Origin: DASRPD01 sp035646535
GTDB lineage: Bacteria > Actinomycetota > Acidimicrobiia > IMCC26256 > JANYLB01
Reading direction: 5' to 3'
Assembly (NCBI GenBank): GCA_035646535.1
Contig: DASRPD010000078.1
Span: forward strand, 1 to 11,263
Length of the DNA: 11,263 bases
Shown here: positions 1 to 6,980 of the stretch, piece by piece
Position numbering within the stretch: position 1 is the first letter of the stretch
Layout of the letters: each line of letters opens with the position of its first letter
The notes under the pieces: generated by a model
Told to the model about the DNA's origin: nothing
Databases searched by the model: none
The model's input: only the letters and a program-made list of their open reading frames with translations
Made by a program: the position numbers and the translations under genes

Positions 1-3000
1 CGGTGCGAACCCGCAGGCGAGCCGAGGTCGGTCCGGACGAGACGACCCGCACCTGTGCCCCTGAGTCAGCCAGTGTCGCTCCCATCGGACGGGGACCGAC
101 GGCTTCGCCGTCCGAGTCCGAGGTGAGGACGACGCGGTCCATGTCGAGGCCGGCGATGCTGCCCGGTACGGCCGCGACCTCGTGCGAACCCTGCGCGACG
201 CGCACCGGTCCCTCACACGCCGCCAGCGCGAGATTCGGCTGAGCGTCGTCGGGCAACTCCGTGACGCGCAGCGGTACGGCCTTGCCGTCGAGCGTGAGAA
301 GATCCCCGCGGCAGCGGTTGGAGATCTGACCCGCCGAGGGCGCAACGGGAACACCTTCGATCGCGACTTCGGCAAGCGCGACCGGGTCGGGATCGCGCGC
401 CGCGTCGGGATCGGCCGGAGGACGGACCGCGTCGATGACCACACGGAGCCGGCGCGCCGGGGCCATGTCCACCGGCAGCGTCACGGTCTGGGGCACGGGT
501 CCGACATCACCCACGGCGGGTATCACGAGGTCGTGTCGCGCACCGTCCTCAGTCTCGAGATGCGCCCTCGTCGGGACCCAGCGGCGACCGTCGGCGACGA
601 CTCCCAGCTGCAGCTGGGAGACGGCGACGGGTGCGGCCAGCTCGACCTCTGTCCACTGGCCCTCTTGGGGACCTGAGGGTGCGGACCAGGCGGTAGCCGC
701 GGTGCCGTCGAAGGCGCGGGACGCCCTCGCGTCGGCGTCGGTAGTGAGATGGCCCGAGGCGGAATAGGTCGTGCCGGGCGCGGTCGTACCCAGCAGATCG
801 TCGAGGACCGCGTCCGGCGCGCCGGGATCGACGCCCGCGACCCCGCTCAGCTCGAACGCGCGGCTGTCCGGCAGATCGAAGCGACGCACGAGGGCACGCT
901 CCTCGTCTTGGCGGCCGACCAGCACAGGGTCGATGCGCAACCGCGTCATGACGATGGCGAGCGAATGGCCCTCTGCACCGGTGCCCAGGGCGCCGATGTC
1001 CACCGGGAGTCGGACCGTCTCGGTCACGTGCACGTCACCGAGGCGGATCTCCGCGAACCCGACCGCGTTCGCGAGAGAGGGTTCGAACGGCGGCTCCGCG
1101 ACGTCGACCAGCTCGATCTCGAGCTGCCGGATCGTGCGGGCGGGGAACCGCACGACTTGGCCCTCGGGGGTCAACGAGTCCGGTCCGAGCTCGACGGTCA
1201 CCGGCGGGCCCGAGTCGAAGCGCAGGCGCACCCGAGTGAGGAGCCGATCACGCGGGCCGTCCTGGGGTTGCACGAGCGTGATCTCGTCCGCGCGCACCGG
1301 CCGCTCGGTCCGGAGCGTGATGCTCTCGCCCCGAGGATCGGCGCCACCGACGCGCCACGAGGTGGCCAGGTCGCCGTCGAAGGCTCCGACAGCCCGATCC
1401 TCAGGGCGCGCCGCGCCGCCGTCCGAGGTTGCTTCCACGTTTCCGCCCCGCTGTTCCACCACGGTCCGATTCGCATCGGTCCCGTCAGGAAACGGATTGA
1501 GCCGGAAGTCGTACTCGTTCGGATCGTTGGCCGTACGGCCGGCCTGTTCGGTCGCGCCCCTGGTCTCGCTGAGCGACGAGAACCAGTTCTGCACACGACG
1601 CCGATTCGAGTCGGTGAGCACCAGCGCCGCACCGTCGTCCAGCGCCGCCTGCAGGCCGGAGGGGTCCAGGGCCGCGAGCTCGAGCACTTGCTCGCGCCCG
1701 GACAGCAGGCCGGCGGCGGCGGCATCCACGATGCCGTCGCCGTCGCCGCTCAGCAACACGGGATCCATCACGGGAGCGGCGTGCACGATCGGCACTGCGT
1801 CTTGAACAGGGAACAGCGCCACCGCGGGTGGAGCGGCACTCGCGGCCGCGCCGTCGGCCGTCGAAGTCGCGACCCGTGGTCCGAACGACTCCGGTGGATC
1901 GAGCCCCGGCGCGAGGGGTTCGGTGAGCTCGACCCACAGCTCCCGGGGGGCGGGCGCTCCGAACCGATCGGTGTCGAGATCAGCCCGGAGGACGACGGTG
2001 CCCACGCCGAGCAGCCGAGCGACCGGCGCGAGCGAGTCCGGCTCGAACGTGCCGATCTGCATTCGACGGTCCAGCGCGTCCAGGAGGTTCACCGAAGGGG
2101 CCGAGCCGTACGGAAGCACCTCGCGGGCGACGTACGGCCGGTCGGTGAGCCCCGGGGTCACCGGTTCGACGGTGTTGCCCCACCGGTAGGCAGAGAAGCT
2201 GCTCCCGGGGATCTCCAGGATGCGCGTGTCGTGACCCTCACGGTCGAGTGCGTCGATCGCGTCGATCCAGTACGACGGGATCTCCTCCGGACGAAGTGTC
2301 GCCTCGGAGAGGTAGCCGTGCCGCCACACCGGGAGGAACCCGATGGCGAGCACCACGACGAGGAACGACGCGGCACCCACCTGGAGGACCCGGCGAACCG
2401 CCAGGGCGTCGACGAAGGCGGCGAGGAGCGCGGCGAGACCGAGGACGATGAGCGGGGCAACCCTCGGCGTGTTCCGGAGCGCGAGCCCGATCGAGTTGTC
2501 GTTCGCGAATTGCTTCCACGCCTCGCCGTACGGGCTCGGATCGTCGTACGGCCACGCGCCGGCACCGACCACCACCCCGACCACGACCAGGGCGGCGAAG
2601 TAAGCCCGGTGGCGCCAGCGCAGCACGGCCGCGCCCAGGAGACCGAGAATCGGAACCGCGAAGCTCGCCGTGACCACCGCACGGCTGCTCGCGTACGCCG
2701 CCGCCTGGTCGAGTGAGTACCCGAGGCTGTCCTGCCCGTAGAAGAACCAGTTCCCGATACCACGCAGGAGGTCGGCGGGCGCGGAGTCGTTGGCGACCGT
2801 GCGGAGGTTCTCGGTCAGCTGGAGGACAGGAAGCCCGTAGCGGCCCTGGAGCCTCAGCCCGATCACCCACCACAGCGACACCCCGATGCTCGCCACCGCG
2901 ATCCGCGCCCCCGCCGCTCCCGCGGCGTGCGCCGCGGCTCTCCCGCGCGTGCACTCGAACACGAGCCACAGAATCGGGCCGAGCGCGATGAGCAGCAGTG

Positions 3001-3586
3001 ACGAAGCGTTCACGCCCCCGACGGTCACCACGATCAACGCGAAGATCGCCGGGTCGCGCCACCCCCCGCGACGGGCGGCGCGCATCGTGAGCCCGACGAG
3101 CCACGGCAGGGCTGCCCACGGAAGCAGCAAGACCGAGATCCGCGCGGTGAAGGCGAGCTGGTACGGCGTGAGCAGGTAAGCGAGCGCGCCGACGAGCGCG
3201 CCGACACGCTTCGTGCCCAGCATGAGGAACAGCCACCGTGCCCCGAGGACCGCGGCCAGCGAGATCGTGCCGAGCCAGAAGCGCTGGGCGATCCAATCGG
3301 GCACACCCGCTCGGTCCATCAGCCAGTAGAACGGCCCCATCGGGTACAGGTAGCCGATCTGCTGGTGCGGGACGGTTCCCGCTCCGATGTGGGGATCCCA
3401 CAGGTACGGGGCCCGCGCGAGCAGTCGCCCGGGATCGAGGTAGAGATTCTGCTTGGTGTCGCTGCTGAGGCGGCCCGGCGACGAGAAGAAGAACGGAACG
3501 TAGGCCAGCAGAGCGAGCACGACGACGTCGAGCGCGCGCGCCGGAGCAGCCCGTCGGCGCGTCCCGCGCTCGCTGGTTGCCACCAT
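1..3586 (-). CDS. aftD: AftD-like alpha-(1->3)-arabinofuranosyltransferase, C-terminus cut off by the window edge
   Basis: Giant membrane glycosyltransferase of the GT-C fold. In mycobacteria AftD adds alpha-1,3-arabinofuranose from decaprenyl-phosphoryl-arabinose to arabinan outside the membrane. Here 1195 codons read without a stop from ATG 3586 to the left edge; mycobacterial AftD is about 1400 aa, so roughly 200 residues are missing. Seen: first membrane helix at about residues 18-36; an outer loop with SSDTK (D43), LWDPHIG (62-68) and the family-like GYLYPMGPFYW (78-88); about ten further hydrophobic segments to about 420; then a long outer part. That part holds two discoidin/F5-8C-like carbohydrate-binding domains at about 715-850 (AFDGDLATSW) and 940-1077 (AFDGTAATAW), and then C1092 and C1124, a possible disulfide. 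There is no Shine-Dalgarno sequence; a -10-like hexamer lies 10 nt upstream. GTG 3583 is an alternative start. The family call is firm; the sugar and acceptor here are inferred. Confidence 0.88.
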   Translation of the reverse strand, partial: MVATSERGTRRRAAPARALDVVVLALLAYVPFFFSSPGRLSSDTKQNLYLDPGRLLARAPYLWDPHIGAGTVPHQQIGYLYPMGPFYWLMDRAGVPDWIAQRFWLGTISLAAVLGARWLFLMLGTKRVGALVGALAYLLTPYQLAFTARISVLLLPWAALPWLVGLTMRAARRGGWRDPAIFALIVVTVGGVNASSLLLIALGPILWLVFECTRGRAAAHAAGAAGARIAVASIGVSLWWVIGLRLQGRYGLPVLQLTENLRTVANDSAPADLLRGIGNWFFYGQDSLGYSLDQAAAYASSRAVVTASFAVPILGLLGAAVLRWRHRAYFAALVVVGVVVGAGAWPYDDPSPYGEAWKQFANDNSIGLALRNTPRVAPLIVLGLAALLAAFVDALAVRRVLQVGAASFLVVVLAIGFLPVWRHGYLSEATLRPEEIPSYWIDAIDALDREGHDTRILEIPGSSFSAYRWGNTVEPVTPGLTDRPYVAREVLPYGSAPSVNLLDALDRRMQIGTFEPDSLAPVARLLGVGTVVLRADLDTDRFGAPAPRELWVELTEPLAPGLDPPESFGPRVATSTADGAAASAAPPAVALFPVQDAVPIVHAAPVMDPVLLSGDGDGIVDAAAAGLLSGREQVLELAALDPSGLQAALDDGAALVLTDSNRRRVQNWFSSLSETRGATEQAGRTANDPNEYDFRLNPFPDGTDANRTVVEQRGGNVEATSDGGAARPEDRAVGAFDGDLATSWRVGGADPRGESITLRTERPVRADEITLVQPQDGPRDRLLTRVRLRFDSGPPVTVELGPDSLTPEGQVVRFPARTIRQLEIELVDVAEPPFEPSLANAVGFAEIRLGDVHVTETVRLPVDIGALGTGAEGHSLAIVMTRLRIDPVLVGRQDEERALVRRFDLPDSRAFELSGVAGVDPGAPDAVLDDLLGTTAPGTTYSASGHLTTDADARASRAFDGTAATAWSAPSGPQEGQWTEVELAAPVAVSQLQLGVVADGRRWVPTRAHLETEDGARHDLVIPAVGDVGPVPQTVTLPVDMAPARRLRVVIDAVRPPADPDAARDPDPVALAEVAIEGVPVAPSAGQISNRCRGDLLTLDGKAVPLRVTELPDDAQPNLALAACEGPVRVAQGSHEVAAVPGSIAGLDMDRVVLTSDSDGEAVGPRPMGATLADSGAQVRVVSSGPTSARLRVRT
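601..620. repeat. 20-bp perfect palindrome inside the aftD-like gene
   Basis: The half-site CTCCCAGCTG is followed directly by its reverse complement, giving a 20-bp perfect palindrome with no spacer. It lies in coding sequence for residues of the second discoidin-like domain (SQLQLG, about 990-995). An alternating Gln-Leu strand encoded by CAG/CTG codons is self-complementary by nature, so it is probably a by-product of coding. Confidence 0.9.
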
Positions 3587-3596
3587 CCCGCCGCGG

Positions 3597-3602
3597 ATCG
3601 TA
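3597..3602 (-). promoter_or_regulatory. Candidate -10 element (TACGAT) for the aftD-like gene
   Basis: The minus strand reads TACGAT, a good match to the TANNNT -10 consensus. It ends 10 nt before the ATG at 3586, and no ribosome binding site lies between. Transcription would start at or just before the start codon, giving a leaderless mRNA, which is common in Actinobacteria. The -35 region is weak: TTCTGA at 3620-3625, 17 bp away, matches only in part. Inferred from sequence alone. Confidence 0.45.
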
Positions 3603-3681
3603 GCTGCGGGGTCGGGCCGTCAGAAAGTCACCACGGGACCCGCTGCGGACCGGTCGACTGGTTGTACGAGGGGCCCCTCAC

Positions 3682-3687
3682 TACACT
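3682..3687 (+). promoter_or_regulatory. Candidate -10 element (TACACT) for the 697-aa GT-C gene
   Basis: TACACT fits the TANNNT -10 consensus and ends 8 nt before the GTG start at 3696. This spacing would place the transcript start at or next to the GTG. There is no purine-rich Shine-Dalgarno sequence before the start, in line with a leaderless transcript. No convincing -35 box is seen. The same hexamer occurs upstream of the GT39-like gene (8634-8639). Confidence 0.45.
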
Positions 3688-3695
3688 TCGCCGCG

Positions 3696-5789
3696 GTGAG
3701 CGACCCCTCCGAGCGCCGCCCCGGCAACTCGCCCGCGGAGGCGCGACCGCCGGCCGGGGGTGCATCGATCGCACCCGAAGCCCGTGGTCTTCAGCGTGCG
3801 CCCACCTGGCTGCTCCTCGTCGGCCTCGCGCTCCTTGCCGCCGCGATCACGATCGTGGCGCATTACACGATCTTTCCGAACCTGTCGTGGAACCGCGACG
3901 AAGCGGTCTACACCTGGCAGCTCAATCTCCTACGCGATGGCCACCTCACCGGCATCGATCTCGGCTTCCCCCACTTCTTCCAGCCGTTCCTCTCGGCCGC
4001 GCGCGACGGCAAGCTCTTCTCGCAGTATCCCCTCGGATGGCCGCTGCTCCTCTTCGGAAGTGACCTCACGTTCGGAACCCCGGTTGGCGCACTTGCAGTC
4101 GGGGGTGTCCTCTCGGTGCTCGGCACCTTCTTCCTCGCCCGCGAGCTGACCGGTGACCGCGACCTCGCGCTCGTTGCGGCCACGGTGATGCTTGGCTGTC
4201 CGATCCTGGCGATCCAGGGTGGCGTCTTCCTCTCCTACCTCCCCACCTTGGGCATTGCCCTGTTCTTCGCGATCGGAGTGCTCTCCGGTATCCGCCTGCA
4301 TCGTCCACTACGGCTTGTCGGCGGTGGGTTCCTGCTCGGTTGGGTCTTCATGACCCGCCCCTTCGACGCAGCCCTCTGGGGCATCATCGTCGTCGGCTAC
4401 GTCGTGCTGGCGCACTGGCGGGAGTGGGGCCGCCTCGCCCGCGCCGGTGCCTGGGTCGCGGTCGGTCTCATCCCGGTGATGATCGCGACCCTGGCGTACA
4501 ACGCCCAGGTGACCGGCAGTCCGACAGAGTTCCCGATCACGGCCAAGGAGCCCCTCGACTCGTTCGGATTCGGACGGCACCGCCTGATGCCCGAGTTTGG
4601 TGTCCGCAACTACACCCCGCTCCGGGCAGTCAAGAGCACACTCAGGACCCTGAGCTACCTGCCCGTATTCCTCGCGGGGAGCTACGTGGGGGTCGTCGCC
4701 GCGATCATGGCGCTGTGGAGTCGGCGCCGCGACCGGAGCACCGCATTGCTGCTCGCGCTCATCGTCGCCTTTCCCATGGGGTATTTCCTCTTCTGGGGGA
4801 CCTACGTCTCGACGGTGAACACGACGTTGAGCGGTCCGATCTACTACGTGCCCCTCTTCGCACCGCTCAGCATCCTCATCGCGATGACGATCGTCGCGAC
4901 CTGGCGGCACCGTCGGAGCTACGGAATCGCGCTCGTCGCGGTGCTCGTGGCGGCCACCCTGCCGTTCGCAATCGACCGCGTCATCGTGAATCACCGCATC
5001 AGCGAGGCGCAGGCACCTTGGCGTGATGTGAACGCAGCGGTCGACGATCGGGCACTCGTCTTCGTGCCGGGCAGGTACCTCGGCTTCCTGAACCCGTTCG
5101 CCACGAACAACTCCCAGCTCGATGGTCGGGTGCTCTACGCGGTCGACCGCGGAGCGAAGAACCTTGACCTCATCGATGCGATGCCCGACCGCACGCCCTA
5201 CGTGCAGCGCCCCTCGCTCGCTCCCGACGAGCTCGCGCCGGTGACGAATCCGCCCCACCTCTCCGTAGCCGTCGAGGAGATCACGGTCGTCGAGGGTCGC
5301 CGGATCGCGCTCCATGTACGAGTCACGAACCCAGAAAGCAGCCCGATCGTACGCACCTACGTTCGCGCCGGTGAGTCACGTGCGTTCAAGACGCGTGCGA
5401 CCAACGCGACCAAAGTTACCAGCGGAAAGGGCGACACCGCGCGTGCGACGCGGACGCTCGCGACCGACGCTGACCGCGGCGACGTGTTCGAGACCGACTG
5501 GGTGCTGGGAATCGACGACGGTGGGGTTGCACCAGCCGACCTGCTGGTATCCGAGCATATGGACGAGCTCGTCGTGGGCGTCGCGTACGCGGACGCGGGG
5601 TCCGACCGCAAAGCTCAACCGGCGCTGCGCGAGACGTTCGGGCTCCGTGTGCACGATGGCGAGCTCGAGCTGCTCGAACCCCCCATCAGACATCGCGCCT
5701 TCCGCATCGACGGGAAGCTGGAGTGGCGAGAGCGCCTGCACCTCGGGGGCCTCCGGGTGGAGCCGCGCCCGCTCGCCGAACCCGGCTGA
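3696..5789 (+). CDS. GT-C fold membrane glycosyltransferase (ArnT/PMT-like) with C-terminal outer domain
   Basis: Predicted polyprenyl-phosphate-sugar-dependent glycosyltransferase of 697 aa. A hydrophilic, Pro/Ala-rich N-terminus (1-35) is followed by membrane helix 1 (about 36-57). The first outer loop then carries NRDEAVY (66-72), where the acidic pair D68-E69 is the catalytic-type motif of GT39/ArnT-like enzymes. A YPLGWPLLL segment (111-119) and about nine more hydrophobic segments run to about 425. The rest (about 430-697) is soluble and should lie outside the membrane. Its last 180 residues look beta-rich, with many V/T/R alternations, and match no domain I can name. The GTG start is chosen because it follows a -10-like hexamer by 8 nt and no better start exists. 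The gene is divergent from the aftD-like gene and convergent with the PIG-V-like gene, 27 bp away. Donor and acceptor are unknown. The fold is confident; the precise family is less so. Confidence 0.85.
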   Translation: MSDPSERRPGNSPAEARPPAGGASIAPEARGLQRAPTWLLLVGLALLAAAITIVAHYTIFPNLSWNRDEAVYTWQLNLLRDGHLTGIDLGFPHFFQPFLSAARDGKLFSQYPLGWPLLLFGSDLTFGTPVGALAVGGVLSVLGTFFLARELTGDRDLALVAATVMLGCPILAIQGGVFLSYLPTLGIALFFAIGVLSGIRLHRPLRLVGGGFLLGWVFMTRPFDAALWGIIVVGYVVLAHWREWGRLARAGAWVAVGLIPVMIATLAYNAQVTGSPTEFPITAKEPLDSFGFGRHRLMPEFGVRNYTPLRAVKSTLRTLSYLPVFLAGSYVGVVAAIMALWSRRRDRSTALLLALIVAFPMGYFLFWGTYVSTVNTTLSGPIYYVPLFAPLSILIAMTIVATWRHRRSYGIALVAVLVAATLPFAIDRVIVNHRISEAQAPWRDVNAAVDDRALVFVPGRYLGFLNPFATNNSQLDGRVLYAVDRGAKNLDLIDAMPDRTPYVQRPSLAPDELAPVTNPPHLSVAVEEITVVEGRRIALHVRVTNPESSPIVRTYVRAGESRAFKTRATNATKVTSGKGDTARATRTLATDADRGDVFETDWVLGIDDGGVAPADLLVSEHMDELVVGVAYADAGSDRKAQPALRETFGLRVHDGELELLEPPIRHRAFRIDGKLEWRERLHLGGLRVEPRPLAEPG

Positions 5790-5816
5790 CGCCCCGCTAC
5801 CGCCGGAGCCCGCTGA

Positions 5817-6980
5817 TCAGGGGACCCAACGCCCGAGGAACACCCCCATCGTGGTCGCCACCAGACCCGCCGTGGCAGCCGCGACGACGATGCGAGCCGC
5901 GAGGGGCCGACGCGCCACGATCCCGGCCGCGATCAGCAGGGGAAAGGCCCCGAGCGCGTAGCGCTCGAGGGAGTCGAGGTTCTCGGCCGACAGCGCCACC
6001 AACAGCGTGATGCCGGCGAAGGCCGTGTAGCCGGCGGGGAGCCGGCGGGCCACGACGACCAACAGCCCGATGCAGACCACTGCGGCGACGACGTGGACCC
6101 CGGCGCTCGGTCGAGAGCCACCGAGCCCCCCACCGATCGCGTCGACGAGCGCCGACACGGGGTCGCGAAACCCGCCCCGCAGGCCCTCGTCGGTCTGGAT
6201 CCGGAAGGGCAGCATCGCGTCGCCGAACTGCCAGCGGACCCAGAGCGCGAACGCGGCCACGCCGCCCGCCGGCGCGACCACGGCGAGGAACGCGCGACCG
6301 CGATCGACGAGCGGAGCGACGCGCCAGACCCGGGCGAGCTCGATGAGCGCGGGTACCGCCAACAGGACGCCGAACGGGCGACACAGACCGGCCGCGAACC
6401 CCAGCGCCGCGGCCCACCCGAACCGTTCGTGTCGTAGCGCCCAGAACATGGCGACCGACAACAGCAGCAGCATCGATTCCGCGTAGCCGAGCACCAACAC
6501 CACCGCGGGAGGTGCGACGGCCCCCAACCAGACCGCGACCCGTACGACCCGCTCGTCACCGACCTCCTCGCGGGTGAGTCGGGCGAGCACCACGAGAAAC
6601 CCGAACGCGCACGCGTTCGCGACGACGACGAGCGCGAGGCCGTACCGGCCGCCGATGGGTGCACCCAACGCGCGCGCTGCCAGCGAGACGAGCGGGAAGA
6701 ATCGCAGTCCCCCGCCGGCGAGGTCGTATCCGTGCTCGGCGATCGACTGGTAGAACCCGGCGTCCCAGGCGAGAAGGCCCTGGCCGAGCGCGACGGGGCG
6801 AAGCCCGTCGCCGGAGTGCGGGTACGACCAGCGAGCGAGGAGGTAGCCCACGGCCACCGCGACCCGTGCGACGACCCAGGGCACGAGCGCGAGCCGGCAG
6901 TCGGCGCCGATGCTGATCCGACCGCTCGTTCCATCGGCAACCGCGCCGCTGGGTTGGGGCGTCGCTCCGGGCTCGCTCAC
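5817..6980 (-). CDS. PIG-V/Gpi18-like mannosyltransferase, GT-C fold
   Basis: Integral membrane protein of 387 aa resembling the PIG-V (GPI mannosyltransferase II, GT76-like) family; bacterial members are thought to use a polyprenyl-phosphate sugar outside the membrane. Family-type landmarks appear in the expected order: WDAGFYQSIAEHGY (72-85) with W72-D73 in the first outer loop, RFFPLVSL (93-100), GYAESMLLLLS (165-175), CRPFGVLL (200-207) and LERYALGAFPLL (338-349). About nine to ten hydrophobic helices cover the rest. Its GTG start overlaps the upstream gene's TGA (GTGA, 6977-6980) and has no Shine-Dalgarno sequence of its own, so it is probably translated by coupling and forms a two-gene operon with the GT39-like enzyme. 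The sugar could be mannose by family analogy, but this is not proven. Bacterial homologues lack a GPI pathway, so the acceptor is probably an envelope glycan or lipoglycan. Confidence 0.85.
   Translation of the reverse strand: MSEPGATPQPSGAVADGTSGRISIGADCRLALVPWVVARVAVAVGYLLARWSYPHSGDGLRPVALGQGLLAWDAGFYQSIAEHGYDLAGGGLRFFPLVSLAARALGAPIGGRYGLALVVVANACAFGFLVVLARLTREEVGDERVVRVAVWLGAVAPPAVVLVLGYAESMLLLLSVAMFWALRHERFGWAAALGFAAGLCRPFGVLLAVPALIELARVWRVAPLVDRGRAFLAVVAPAGGVAAFALWVRWQFGDAMLPFRIQTDEGLRGGFRDPVSALVDAIGGGLGGSRPSAGVHVVAAVVCIGLLVVVARRLPAGYTAFAGITLLVALSAENLDSLERYALGAFPLLIAAGIVARRPLAARIVVAAATAGLVATTMGVFLGRWVP

Noticed and set aside
601..620. 20-bp palindrome as a binding site or origin element
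   Set aside because: It sits deep inside a coding region and is explained by a Gln-Leu-Gln-Leu strand written in CAG/CTG codons; kept only as a repeat feature.
749..2716. Long open frame (655 codons) on the plus strand
   Set aside because: It lies antisense to the AftD-like gene, whose minus-strand protein is membrane/discoidin-like and family-consistent. The plus-strand product is Arg/Glu/His-rich with no recognisable domain, typical of GC-rich antisense frames.
2238..3401. 387-codon minus-strand frame with an Arg/Pro/Gly-rich product
   Set aside because: Out-of-frame shadow of the AftD-like gene; the true frame from 3586 is unbroken and matches the family.
4308..5315. 335-codon minus-strand frame
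   Set aside because: Antisense to the 697-aa GT-C gene; the highly charged product has no membrane segment or known motif.
5782..5806. Possible bidirectional terminator between the convergent genes (CCGGC and GCCGG)
   Set aside because: The stem is only 5 bp with a 15-nt loop and no U-tract; in such GC-rich DNA this is expected by chance.
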